A stretch of DNA of 64,000 nt from Streptomyces natalensis ATCC 27448 (GTDB lineage Bacteria > Actinomycetota > Actinomycetes > Streptomycetales > Streptomycetaceae). How positions within the stretch are numbered: position 1 is the first letter of the stretch; the number at the start of each line of letters is the position of its first letter. The position numbers were made by a program, and so were the translations under genes. Of this stretch, positions 49,845 to 57,664 are shown in pieces. The stretch lies in contig NZ_JRKI01000034.1 in the NCBI RefSeq assembly GCF_000935125.1, forward strand, positions 558,001-622,000, read 5' to 3'. A model generated the notes under the pieces. The model searched no databases, was not told where the DNA came from, and worked only from the letters and a program-made list of their open reading frames with translations.

Positions 49845-50687
49845 ATGCACGACGCCTTCATCGCCCGCCTGCTCGACTGGGCTTCCGCCCGTCCCGATAT
49901 TGCGGCAGTCCTGCGCACCGGCTCGCGCGCTCGCCGCGACGGCACGGTCGATGCCCTGTCCGACCACGACATCGAGCTCTACACCACCGACCCCGGGCGC
50001 TACGAGAACGGCGACGACTGGCTCGGCGAACTCGGCACCGTCGCCGTGGCCGTGGACCTGGAGGGCCCCTGGGACAACCCGGCGTGCCTGGTGTTTTTCG
50101 ACGGGGGACTCAAAGCCGACTTCCAGGTGATGGCCGCGGAACGGCTGGCCACGCTTGCCGACAACGGCCTCGACGAACTGCACGAGCGCGGATACGAGGT
50201 GCTGTTCGACCGCGACGGTGCCGCGGCCCGTCTGCCCGCGCCCACCGGAGCCGCCCCGAAGGCCGAACTCCCCGACGCCGGCGACTTCCACGACGTGTGC
50301 GCGGAGTTCTGGCACGAGATCGCGCATCTGCCGCGCTACGCCGCCCGCGGCGAGCTCTGGGTCGTCAAGGCCCGCGACTGGACCACCAAGGAACTGCTCC
50401 AGACGATGATCGAGTGGCACGCCCAGAGCCGTCACGGCGCCGGGCACGACGTCTGGCACCTCGGCACCCGGATGCGCGTATGGGCCGCTCCCGGCGTATG
50501 GGAGCGCCTGGACGAGATCTTCGGCGGCTTCGACCCACACGACGCACTGCGGGCCGCCCGGGCCACCGCCGACCTGTTCGCGGAACTCGCCCACGAAGTG
50601 GCCGACACCTACGGTTTCACGTACCCGGAAGGAGCCGAACGCGCGATCCGGCCCACGCTCGACAGCCCTCCTTCGCTGGACGGTTGA
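49845..50687 (+). CDS. Aminoglycoside 6-adenylyltransferase-like protein
   Basis: ANT(6)-type nucleotidyltransferase of 280 aa. The catalytic motif TGSRARRDGTVDALSDHDIE is at about residue 27, followed by DWLGELGTVAVAVDLEGPWD and the substrate-side acid in KADFQVM. The helical C-domain reads VCAEFWHEIAHLPRYAARGE and TTKELLQTMIEWHAQSRHG, matching the streptomycin adenylyltransferase family. Environmental members often modify unknown substrates, so streptomycin resistance is not proven. The ATG has GAGGAAACC upstream. It sits inside the degraded accessory stretch, consistent with transfer. Confidence 0.88.
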   Translation: MHDAFIARLLDWASARPDIAAVLRTGSRARRDGTVDALSDHDIELYTTDPGRYENGDDWLGELGTVAVAVDLEGPWDNPACLVFFDGGLKADFQVMAAERLATLADNGLDELHERGYEVLFDRDGAAARLPAPTGAAPKAELPDAGDFHDVCAEFWHEIAHLPRYAARGELWVVKARDWTTKELLQTMIEWHAQSRHGAGHDVWHLGTRMRVWAAPGVWERLDEIFGGFDPHDALRAARATADLFAELAHEVADTYGFTYPEGAERAIRPTLDSPPSLDG

Positions 50688-51232
50688 GGCACGGGGCGGT
50701 TGAGGCACTGAATGGGTGAGCCACTGGACGGTTGAGGCGCGCGCTCCGTGCGTCGCGCCCCTGGGCTGCGCGTCAGCCTTCACCCAAGACGGCTGCCACC
50801 ACGTCGTCACCGGCCCCCACACCCATATGCCCCGGGGCAGGCCGAGGGTGTCCGCGTCGATCGTGCGGCCGTGGCAGGAGGGGGCGGCCGAGCGTCGCGG
50901 TTGGCCCGCCGGGTATTGACCCTGCGTGTCGGCGAGCCTTTCCTCTGCCGGACGCACCTCCGGCGAACTCCCGGCCGCGAGGCCGTAGTTGCTCGATTGA
51001 TGCGATGGCCGGAGTTCGGCGGCGGGCCGGTGGTCACCAGCCGAGCCAGCACCCTCCGCCATGTCCACCAGCCCCCTCCGCCACACACTGCATGACGCAC
51101 GCAGGCTGTCCAGCAGGAAAAACGCACAAGCGGACCCACTCCCCCGCTGGAACCAGGACCCCGACCACCCAAAAGCAACCGCCGAACATCACTGGCTAAC
51201 GACACCAGCGGACGCCGTCCGAGAAGCGCTGC
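50688..51232 (+). other. 545-base region without a supportable gene
   Basis: The left end repeats CGGTTGAGGC(A/G)C at about 50694 and 50730. A minus-strand reading IDADTLGLPRGIWVWG near 50850 looks like a protein fragment but has neither start nor family. I see no promoter or insertion-sequence end. The region may be a decayed gene. Confidence 0.4.
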
Positions 51233-51619
51233 TCAGACGAAGAATGCGTTCATGCCGGGGACGTCGGACAGGTAGGTCTCCATGCTCGCGATCTTGTCAT
51301 CTCGAAGGCGGCAGACGGTGGAGAGGTGCTCATCCAGCCGGACCTCCCCCCGGCGGGCGGTGTTGTGCAGGGACAGGGCCATGTTCTCGGGGCTGACCAG
51401 GATGTGCAGCAGCTTGAAGTTGACACCGTAGGAGGCGATCTTCTTCACCCGCTCCACGATCGCCTCGGCGCCTTCCGCCGTACCGGAGATGGTGTTGTCA
51501 CCGGGGAGCGTCCAGGTGGCGTCGTCGGCGAGAAGGGTCCGGATGCCCTCCCAGTCGCGGGCGGCGAGATAGGCGTGGAACGTCTTGCCGAGCTGGTGCT
51601 GGACGTCGTACCGGGCCAT
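51233..51619 (-). CDS. SnoaL-like/NTF2-fold protein
   Basis: Small cone-barrel protein of 128 aa. The helix FHAYLAARDWEGIRTLLADD and the strands TWTLPGDNTISGTAEG, MALSLHNTARRGEVRLDEHL and SMETYLSDVPGMNAFF fit the nuclear-transport-factor-2 superfamily, which includes polyketide cyclases, ketosteroid isomerase-like enzymes and many unknowns. The ATG at 51619 has AAGGAG upstream. It is divergent from a TetR regulator across 100 bases carrying two matching operators, so it is very probably that regulator's target. Confidence 0.85.
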   Translation of the reverse strand: MARYDVQHQLGKTFHAYLAARDWEGIRTLLADDATWTLPGDNTISGTAEGAEAIVERVKKIASYGVNFKLLHILVSPENMALSLHNTARRGEVRLDEHLSTVCRLRDDKIASMETYLSDVPGMNAFFV

Positions 51620-51640
51620 CGGATTCTCCTTAGGGCGACA

Positions 51641-51710
51641 CTTAAAGCGGTGATCTCTGCTTTAAGAACTCTAGGCGGCCCGACCACTAAAGCGCAAGTC
51701 AATGCTTTAG
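51641..51710. promoter_or_regulatory. Twin TetR operators between the SnoaL-like gene and tetR
   Basis: CTTAAAGC-N10-GCTTTAAG (51641-51666) and CTAAAGC-N10-GCTTTAG (51687-51710) are perfect dyads with equal 10-bp spacers, 45 bp apart centre to centre. The first covers the SnoaL-like promoter side (TAGAGT, minus strand, 51673-51668). The second overlaps TAGGAT (51708-51713), the likely -10 of tetR, which then has a leaderless start at 51720. Confidence 0.8.
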
Positions 51711-51719
51711 GATGGGGGG

Positions 51720-52367
51720 ATGCCCGTCAAAAGCAAAGACAGCCGCCCCGGCGGCCGGAGCGCCCGCGTGCGCGCCGCCGTGCACCGGGCGACCGTGGAC
51801 CTGGTACAGGAAGTCGGATCCGAGAAGGTGACCATCCCCGCGGTGGCGCGCCGCGCCGGCGTCAACCCCAGTTCCGTCTACCGCCGTTGGGGGACAACCT
51901 CCGCCCTCCTGGCTGACGTGGCCGCCCAGCGCCAGGACGAGGGGACGCCGGAGCTGCTCGGTGATCTGCGCAAGGACCTCGAACGGGCCGCCCTGTGGAC
52001 ACTCACCGACCTGTCCCGGCCGGGAGGCGTGGCGTTCTTCCGCGCCGAAGTGGCACCGGACGTGGATGAGCGACGAGCCGGGTTGCGCGAGTGCTTGGAG
52101 CGGGTCAGCGCCCGATTCCACGCCGCCTTGGATGCCGCGGCCCGGCGGGGCGAGGGGGCACCCCCACTGGAGCGGGTACTGGATCACGTGGTCGCTCCCC
52201 TCTATTTCCGGGTGGTGTTCTCGATTCCGGAAACGAACGAGGACTACGCACGCGGCCTCGTCGCCGAGTTGTGCGACTCGGGGCATGTCGCCCCTTCATC
52301 GCCGGACCCGGACCCGGACCCGGACCCGGACCCGGGCACGAACGCGGGGCAGCCCACCCACGCGTAG
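51720..52367 (+). CDS. TetR family regulator
   Basis: TetR/AcrR regulator of 215 aa. The helix-turn-helix reads VRAAVHRATVDLVQEVGSEK and VTIPAVARRAGVNPSSVYRRW, followed by a TetR C-domain of the type paired with 'YRRWGTTSALLADVA'. The C-terminus ends in a (PD)5 tract encoded by five GGACCC hexamers. The ATG lies six bases after a TAGGAT box, suggesting leaderless expression. Two equal dyads in the divergent intergenic region are its expected sites, giving repression of itself and of the SnoaL-like gene. Confidence 0.9.
   Translation: MPVKSKDSRPGGRSARVRAAVHRATVDLVQEVGSEKVTIPAVARRAGVNPSSVYRRWGTTSALLADVAAQRQDEGTPELLGDLRKDLERAALWTLTDLSRPGGVAFFRAEVAPDVDERRAGLRECLERVSARFHAALDAAARRGEGAPPLERVLDHVVAPLYFRVVFSIPETNEDYARGLVAELCDSGHVAPSSPDPDPDPDPDPGTNAGQPTHA
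52304..52333 (+). repeat. (GGACCC)5 hexanucleotide repeat in the tetR 3' end
   Basis: Five perfect GGACCC units encode the Asp-Pro tract near the C-terminus of the TetR protein. A similar hexamer array occurs at 59373-59432. Copy number changes would keep the frame and alter only tail length. Confidence 0.8.
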
Positions 52368-52743
52368 GGGCCGAGCGTCCCGCTCACGCCTCAGCGCCGT
52401 CACCTGGGGTGGGTCACCTCGGTCGCCACCGTCTACCGCATCCTCGCCGAGCCATCGACAGCACCGAGTGAGCCCGGACGCCCGTCAGGGCTTCAAGATC
52501 AACTGGAAGGTCGAGTCCAGCACCGGCATGCCCTCGGACAGGCGGCACGTACCGACCCCCAGCCTGGGCAGCGGATTGAACTCGTGACCCACCCCGAGGC
52601 CGTCGCACTCACAGCCTCGCTCGCCTCACCGCATATGTCGTGGACCGATCGTTGGCCCGGCCGTGGACCGATCGCCGGCCCGGCGCTGACGCAACAGAAG
52701 CAATAGAAGCAACAGAAGCAACAGCACTTATATAAGCACTGTT
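52368..52743 (+). other. Intergenic region with decayed sequence and short repeats
   Basis: No complete gene. A plus-strand reading VATVYRILAEP near 52424 may be a leftover of a helix-turn-helix transposase. GTGGACCGATCG occurs twice (about 52640 and 52662), and a 9-bp CAACAGAAG-type repeat runs through 52692-52723, just before the MarR promoter. Confidence 0.4.
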
Positions 52744-52748
52744 ATGAT
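52727..52748 (+). promoter_or_regulatory. MarR operator and -10 box
   Basis: CTTATATAAG (52727-52736) is a perfect 10-bp palindrome within GCACTTATATAAGCAC. It is followed by TATGAT (52743-52748) and then an ATG seven bases later (52756). This suggests autorepression of a leaderless marR-MFS transcript. Confidence 0.6.
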
Positions 52749-52755
52749 GCGTCTC

Positions 52756-53256
52756 ATGGCCGACCCTCGTGCACTCGACCCGACGCGGCAGAGCCTCTGG
52801 CGCCCCCTGCGCCTGCTCCAGGCGTCAATGGACGCCGACATTGCCCGGGTCTACTCCGAGCAGCAGATCGACGGGCTCAAGCCCAGCTTCGTCATGGAGT
52901 TGCTCCGGCTCCACGCCTGTGGCCCCATGACCATCGCGGAGCTGGCCGAGTCGGTTCAGCGCACGCATTCGGCGCTCAGCCAGAAAGTCGCCGCGATGCG
53001 CAAGGCCGGCTGGGTGCAGACCGTCGTGGGCGACGACGCGCGCACCAGGAAGGTGACGCTCACCGACAAAGCCCGCCGCATCGTGGATCGCCTGGCGGCG
53101 GAATGGCGGGCCACCGAGGCTGCCGTCGCTGACCTGGAGGCGGAGATTCCCTACCCGCTCTCCCAGGTCGTCGCCGATATCGAGCAGGCTCTGGAGCGCA
53201 AGAGCTTCCACGACCGGATCGCTGAGAAGCTGGCGGAGGATCCCGCATGGTGCTGA
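52756..53256 (+). CDS. MarR family regulator
   Basis: Winged-helix regulator of about 166 aa. The recognition part MTIAELAESVQRTHSALSQK and the wing DDARTRKVTLTDKARRIVDR are typical of MarR. I chose the ATG at 52756 because a TATGAT box lies seven bases upstream; in-frame ATGs at 52744 and 52747 are alternatives. The stop overlaps the start of the MFS exporter by 10 bases, so the pair is a classic regulator-pump unit induced by a toxic compound. Confidence 0.9.
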   Translation: MADPRALDPTRQSLWRPLRLLQASMDADIARVYSEQQIDGLKPSFVMELLRLHACGPMTIAELAESVQRTHSALSQKVAAMRKAGWVQTVVGDDARTRKVTLTDKARRIVDRLAAEWRATEAAVADLEAEIPYPLSQVVADIEQALERKSFHDRIAEKLAEDPAWC

Positions 53257-54503
53257 AGCGCGCGCTGATCGACGTGACTCCGTTACGGTCATCAGCACCG
53301 TTCCGACGGTTGTGGATCGGGCAGGCCCTGTCCGGTTTCGGCGGCCAGATGACACTCGTCGCCGTCATGTTCCAGGTCTGGCAGATGACGAAGAGCACCA
53401 CGTGGACAGGCGCCGTCGGGCTGGCCCAGGCGATTCCCCTCGTCGCGCTCGGGCTGTTCGCCGGCTCGCTCGTCGACCGGGTGGACCGCCGGAAGTTCTA
53501 CCTGCTCACGATCGGCGGACAGGCCGTGTGTGCGCTCCTCCTCGCATTCCAGGGCTTCGTCGGGCAGGTTCCTGCCGCCGGCGTTCTGGGGCTGGTCGCA
53601 CTCCAGTCCTGCTTCGGCGCAGGCAGCGGCCCCGCCTCGCGCACCTTCATTCCGCACCTCCTGCCCAAGCACCAACTGGCCGCGGGTCTGGCGCTGAGAC
53701 GAATCGCCTTCCAGGGCGCCATGCTGCTCGGTCCCGCACTGAGCGGACTGGTCGTGGGCGGGCTGGGAGTCGGCGCCTGCTACCTGATCGACGCCCTGAC
53801 CTTCATCGCCGCGCTCTACGGTGCGTTCGGCTTGCCGAAGATGGACCCCGGGGACGAGCCCGCACGGCCCGGCCTGCGCGGAGTGCGGGACGGTCTGGCC
53901 TTCCTGGCACGCACCCCCGTCATTCGCGGGGCCCTGCTCACAGACCTGGCCACCACCGCGCTGTCGATGCCCATCAGCCTGTTCCCCTTGATCAACGCCG
54001 AACGGTTCGGCGACAACCCCCGCACTCTCGGACTGTTCCTCACAGCCATCGCCGTCGGCGGCGTTGCGGCGTCGCTCTTCTCCGGAACCTTCACCCGGTT
54101 CCCCCGCCCCGGCCTGGCCATGCTTGGCGGATCCGCCACCTGGGGCGCAGCGTTGACATTGTTCGGCTTCTCGCCCAACCCATGGGCCGGTTTGGCCTTC
54201 CTCGTCATAGCGGGCGCCGCCGACACCGTCTCTGTCGTCTCCCGGAGCACCGTCGTCCAGATGCACACCCCGCACGAACTACTCGGCCGCGTCAGCGCTG
54301 CCGAACAGATCGTCGGGCAAGCGGGACCCGACATCGGCAACATGCGCGGCGGTCTCGTCGCAGACGCCACCTCGGGAGCAGCAGCCCTCGTCAGCGGTGG
54401 CCTGCTATGCCTCGGCGCCGTCGTTGTGGTGGGCGCCACCACGGCAGACCTGCGCAGTTCCTCCGCACCGCCCCATCCACACACAGCCGCAGCCAGCCCA
54501 TGA
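53247..54503 (+). CDS. MFS transporter (EntS/MFS_3-like exporter)
   Basis: Twelve-helix exporter of 418 aa. FRRLWIGQALSGFGGQMTLV, GSLVDRVDRRKFYLL (the A-loop between helices 2 and 3) and QMHTPHELLGRVSAAEQIVG are hallmarks of the enterobactin-exporter/macrolide-efflux-like branch. The ATG at 53247 has GGCGGAGGA upstream and overlaps the marR stop. The C-terminal 20 residues are a low-complexity tail. The substrate is unknown; the MarR partner suggests drug or metabolite efflux. Confidence 0.92.
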   Translation: MVLKRALIDVTPLRSSAPFRRLWIGQALSGFGGQMTLVAVMFQVWQMTKSTTWTGAVGLAQAIPLVALGLFAGSLVDRVDRRKFYLLTIGGQAVCALLLAFQGFVGQVPAAGVLGLVALQSCFGAGSGPASRTFIPHLLPKHQLAAGLALRRIAFQGAMLLGPALSGLVVGGLGVGACYLIDALTFIAALYGAFGLPKMDPGDEPARPGLRGVRDGLAFLARTPVIRGALLTDLATTALSMPISLFPLINAERFGDNPRTLGLFLTAIAVGGVAASLFSGTFTRFPRPGLAMLGGSATWGAALTLFGFSPNPWAGLAFLVIAGAADTVSVVSRSTVVQMHTPHELLGRVSAAEQIVGQAGPDIGNMRGGLVADATSGAAALVSGGLLCLGAVVVVGATTADLRSSSAPPHPHTAAASP

Positions 54504-54633
54504 GCCCTGCCCGAGGCGCTCAGTCACTGGTTCCACCTCTCGTGACCAGGTCCAACTACCGTGTCACGGCTCACCCGGCGAGCCAACCACGATGCTCAGA
54601 CGGGCCAACTCAAGCGCTATAGGGCCAGATCGG

Positions 54634-54948
54634 CTACTCAGTCACACCCGTGTGATCGGGTAGCCGGATCACATCACCCGGGCGGCTGTGTGATGGTGCC
54701 GCCGGAGTAGGCGGGGCCCCTTCGTGACGCCGCCGTGGGCTTTGGCCACCGGCTATCCACCCCGACAGCGCGCGGGCCTCCGCGATGGCCTCTGCCGACG
54801 GGTCGATCGCATCGACCTCTATCCCCAGGCGAGCGAGCCGACGAGCGAACCGACCGGTCCCACAGCCGACGTCCAGGGCCGCACCGCAATTCCGCGGCAG
54901 CCGGCTCAACAGCAGAGGGTGATAATGGTCGTTGTGATCAAAGGGCAT
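54634..54948 (-). pseudogene. SAM methyltransferase, truncated
   Basis: The N-terminal part of a class I methyltransferase is clear: a start FDHNDHYHPLLLSRLPRNCG then AALDVGCGTGRFARRLARLG and VDAIDPSAEAIAEARAL, i.e. SAM motif I and the acidic strand 2. After that the sequence becomes GQSPRRRHEGAPPTPAAPSH, without further motifs, and stops at 105 aa, while complete enzymes have about 200-260. The gene was probably cut by a rearrangement. The start at 54948 gives the normal N-terminus. Confidence 0.7.
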
Positions 54949-55396
54949 GGTCCGACCCTGCCACAGCGGACGCGGACGGCCCGACGGCTCCACGACCAAC
55001 ACCCAGGCAGTGAACTGCGTAAAACTGCGTAAACCGGTGGGGCTGGAATGCAATACGCGCTGCCGTCACCGTCGCGAACACGGTTCGACAGCGGACGACC
55101 TGCTCAATGGCCACACGAAGTCACCCGCACACGGCCTCTGCGGACACAAGACACACCTTCGCTCAGGCCAAGGGCTCAAGCATCGGAAAAGTCGGCCTGT
55201 GCGCCGGGGCTTTCCCCCACAAGAAACAACCGGGACAACAGCTCGGCATCCCTCCCGCCCCTCCAGTGCCCTTGGGGCCGCGTATCCGCTCGCTACGGGC
55301 AAGCATTAAGGTGAAATCCGAGTGATATGCGCATCTGTCCGAATGTCAGAGCAACAGGCGCAGGACACACACCGCGCGCTGGAAGGAAACGAAGCC
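54949..55396 (+). other. 448-base region without a supportable gene
   Basis: The base composition is less GC-rich than in neighbours. No reading frame in either direction looks like a protein family, and I see no insertion-sequence end. The last 80 bases should hold the lplA promoter. Confidence 0.4.
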
Positions 55397-56461
55397 GTGC
55401 ATGGCGAGTACAAGGTGCCCGGCGGCAAGCTGGTCGTCGTGGATCTGGATGTCGAGGAAGGCGTCCTGCGCAACGTGCGAGTCGCCGGGGACTTCTTCCT
55501 GGAGCCGGACGACGCGATTTTCTCGATCAACACAGCCCTTGAGGGTTCACCCTCATCAACGGACGCTTCAGGGCTGGCCGCCCGGATCACGGCGGCGCTG
55601 CCGGAGTCGACCGTGATGCTCGGGCTGACAGCGGAGGGCGTCGGCATCGCCGTTCGGCGCGCTCTGGCCCACGCGACCGAATGGAACGACTACGACTGGC
55701 AGCTGGTGCACATGGAGCCGCAGGCACCGGCCCTGCACATGGCGCTGGACGAGGTGATCACCACCGAGGTGGCCGCTGGGCGGCGAGCCCCGACCCTACG
55801 GGTATGGGAGTGGGCCTCGCCTTCCGTGGTGATCGGCAGCTTCCAGTCCCTGCGGAACGAGGTGGACCCCGAAGGGGCCGCGAAGCACGGGATGACCGTG
55901 GTTCGCCGGGTTTCCGGTGGTGGGGCCATGTTCGTAGAGCCCATGAGTACGATCACGTACTCCCTGTCCGTGCCGGAGTCCCTGGTCTCGGGCCTCTCCT
56001 TCGCCGACAGCTACGCCTACCTCGACGACTGGGTGCTGGGCGCACTCGGCGACATGGGCATCAAAGCCTGGTACCAGCCCCTGAACGACATCGCCACCGA
56101 AGCCGGCAAGATTGCCGGTGCCGCCCAGAAGCGCATGGTCGGCCCTGATGGCGGCCCTGGAGCCGTCCTCCATCACGTGACGATGTCCTACGACATCGAC
56201 GCCGCCAAGATGCTCGAGGTGCTCCGCATCGGCAAGGAGAAGATGTCCGACAAGGGGACCAAGAGCGCCAAGAAGCGCGTCGACCCGCTCCGCCGGCAGA
56301 CGGGCCTCGCGCGGGAGCAGGTCATCGAGAACATGATCGCTTCCTTCCGCAACCGCTACGGGCTGACCACCGGCGACGTCACGGCGGAGGAGATGGCCCG
56401 CGCGGAGGAACTGGTGCGGACGAAGTTCGCCACCGAGGAGTGGACCGCGCGGGTGCCGTAG
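55397..56461 (+). CDS. lplA: Lipoate-protein ligase A with N-terminal accessory domain
   Basis: Activates lipoate with ATP and attaches it to 2-oxoacid dehydrogenase or GcvH lipoyl domains; 354 aa, cytoplasmic. The catalytic domain is the second part: LRVWEWASPSVVIGSFQS, VVRRVSGGGAMFVEP, and GKIAGAAQKR with the catalytic lysine. The first about 100 residues (YKVPGGKLVVVDLDVEEG to GLTAEGVGIAV) look like the accessory domain that is C-terminal in E. coli LplA, so the order is permuted. I chose the GTG at 55397 with GGAAGG upstream; an ATG at 55343 is possible. A C-terminal helical region of about 60 residues is extra. Confidence 0.9.
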   Translation: MHGEYKVPGGKLVVVDLDVEEGVLRNVRVAGDFFLEPDDAIFSINTALEGSPSSTDASGLAARITAALPESTVMLGLTAEGVGIAVRRALAHATEWNDYDWQLVHMEPQAPALHMALDEVITTEVAAGRRAPTLRVWEWASPSVVIGSFQSLRNEVDPEGAAKHGMTVVRRVSGGGAMFVEPMSTITYSLSVPESLVSGLSFADSYAYLDDWVLGALGDMGIKAWYQPLNDIATEAGKIAGAAQKRMVGPDGGPGAVLHHVTMSYDIDAAKMLEVLRIGKEKMSDKGTKSAKKRVDPLRRQTGLAREQVIENMIASFRNRYGLTTGDVTAEEMARAEELVRTKFATEEWTARVP

Positions 56462-56547
56462 GGTCGCGGATCATGGCCCCGAGCGGCGCGGGTAACGGCG
56501 GCCCGGGCTCGTGCTGCCCCCGTTGCCCGGGTCAGTCGGCGCCCTGC

Positions 56548-57552
56548 TCAGTCGGCGAACGCGGGGATGATCTCCGTCCCGTAGGCGTCGAGGGTGGATT
56601 CCTTGGCGTCGTGCATGGCGTAGAGGGCGAACTGGTCCACGCCCAGCGCCTTGAGCCGGTGCAGCTTGTCGAGGTGGGCGGCGGCCGGGCCGAGCAGGCA
56701 GAAGCGGTCGACGATGGCATCCGGGACGAAGGCGGTGTCGGGGTTGTCCGCCCGGCCGTGGTGGGAGTAGTCGTACCCCTCGCGGGCCTTGATGTACTCG
56801 GTCAGCTCCTCGGGGACCATGCCGGAGTGTTCGCCGTAGCGGGAGACCAGGTCGGCGACGTGGTTGCCGACCATGCCGCCGAACCAGCGGCACTGTTCGC
56901 GGGCGTGATCGAGGTCGTCGCCCACATAGGCGGGAGCGGCGACGCAGATCGTGACGGCGGACGGATCGCGTCCGGCGTCGGCCGCGGCCTTCCGTACGGC
57001 CTTGATCATCCACTCGGTGAGGAACGGGTCGGCCAGCTGGAGGATGAAACCGTCCGCCAACTGCCCTGTCATCGCAAGGGCCTTGGGTCCGTAGGCGGCC
57101 ATCCACACCGGCAGCTTGCCGTTCTCGATCCAGGGGATGCGGACCCGGTGGCCGCCGCCGAGGTCCGCCTCCCTGCCCTCGGCCAGATCGCGGATGACGC
57201 CGATGGCCTCGCCCAGCCGGGCCAGGGTGTTGGGCGGCCGTCCGGCCACCCGCATCGCGGAGTCGCCGCGCCCGATGCCGCAGACGGTGCGGTTGCCGTA
57301 CATGTCGTTGAGGGTGGCGAAGGTGGAGGCGGTGACCTCCGGGGTGCGGGTGGAGGGGTTGGTGACCATCGGGCCGACGATCAGACGCTCGGTGTGTTCC
57401 AGGATGCGGCTGTAGATGACGAACGGTTCCTGCCACAGGACGGCCGAGTCGAAGGTCCAGCCGTAGCGGAATCCCTGGCGCTCGGCGCGGCGCATCAGGT
57501 CGACGACGGCGGAGGCGGGCGGATCGGCCTGGAGGACGACTCCGAAGTCCAC
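56548..57552 (-). CDS. LLM-class (luciferase-like) flavin/F420-dependent oxidoreductase
   Basis: Bacterial-luciferase-fold enzyme of 334 aa. Family landmarks are GWTFDSAVLWQEPFVIYSRI, LIVGPMVTNPSTRTPEVTAS, ICGIGRGDSAMR-like (VCGIGRGDSAMRV) and KLPVWMAAYGPKALAM. It is of the F420-dependent-type subgroup. The GTG at 57552 has AAGGAG upstream and gives the usual DFGVVLQADPP start. It lies directly downstream of the dihydropyrimidinase gene, so it probably reduces or oxidises a pyrimidine-related compound; this is inferred from position only. Confidence 0.9.
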   Translation of the reverse strand: MDFGVVLQADPPASAVVDLMRRAERQGFRYGWTFDSAVLWQEPFVIYSRILEHTERLIVGPMVTNPSTRTPEVTASTFATLNDMYGNRTVCGIGRGDSAMRVAGRPPNTLARLGEAIGVIRDLAEGREADLGGGHRVRIPWIENGKLPVWMAAYGPKALAMTGQLADGFILQLADPFLTEWMIKAVRKAAADAGRDPSAVTICVAAPAYVGDDLDHAREQCRWFGGMVGNHVADLVSRYGEHSGMVPEELTEYIKAREGYDYSHHGRADNPDTAFVPDAIVDRFCLLGPAAAHLDKLHRLKALGVDQFALYAMHDAKESTLDAYGTEIIPAFAD

Positions 57553-57664
57553 GGCGGCGCTCCTTAAGTGCGGAGGTGCGGGGTGCGTAGGTGTGCGGGA
57601 CGGGTGCCTAGGTGTGCGAGGGGGTGCGGGTACGGGCGGAGGTGCGGGGAGCGCGCGCCGGTCC

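Noticed and set aside
50800..50890. Minus-strand peptide IDADTLGLPRGIWVWG as part of a gene
   Set aside because: No start codon, ribosome site or continuing domain; probably a decayed fragment.
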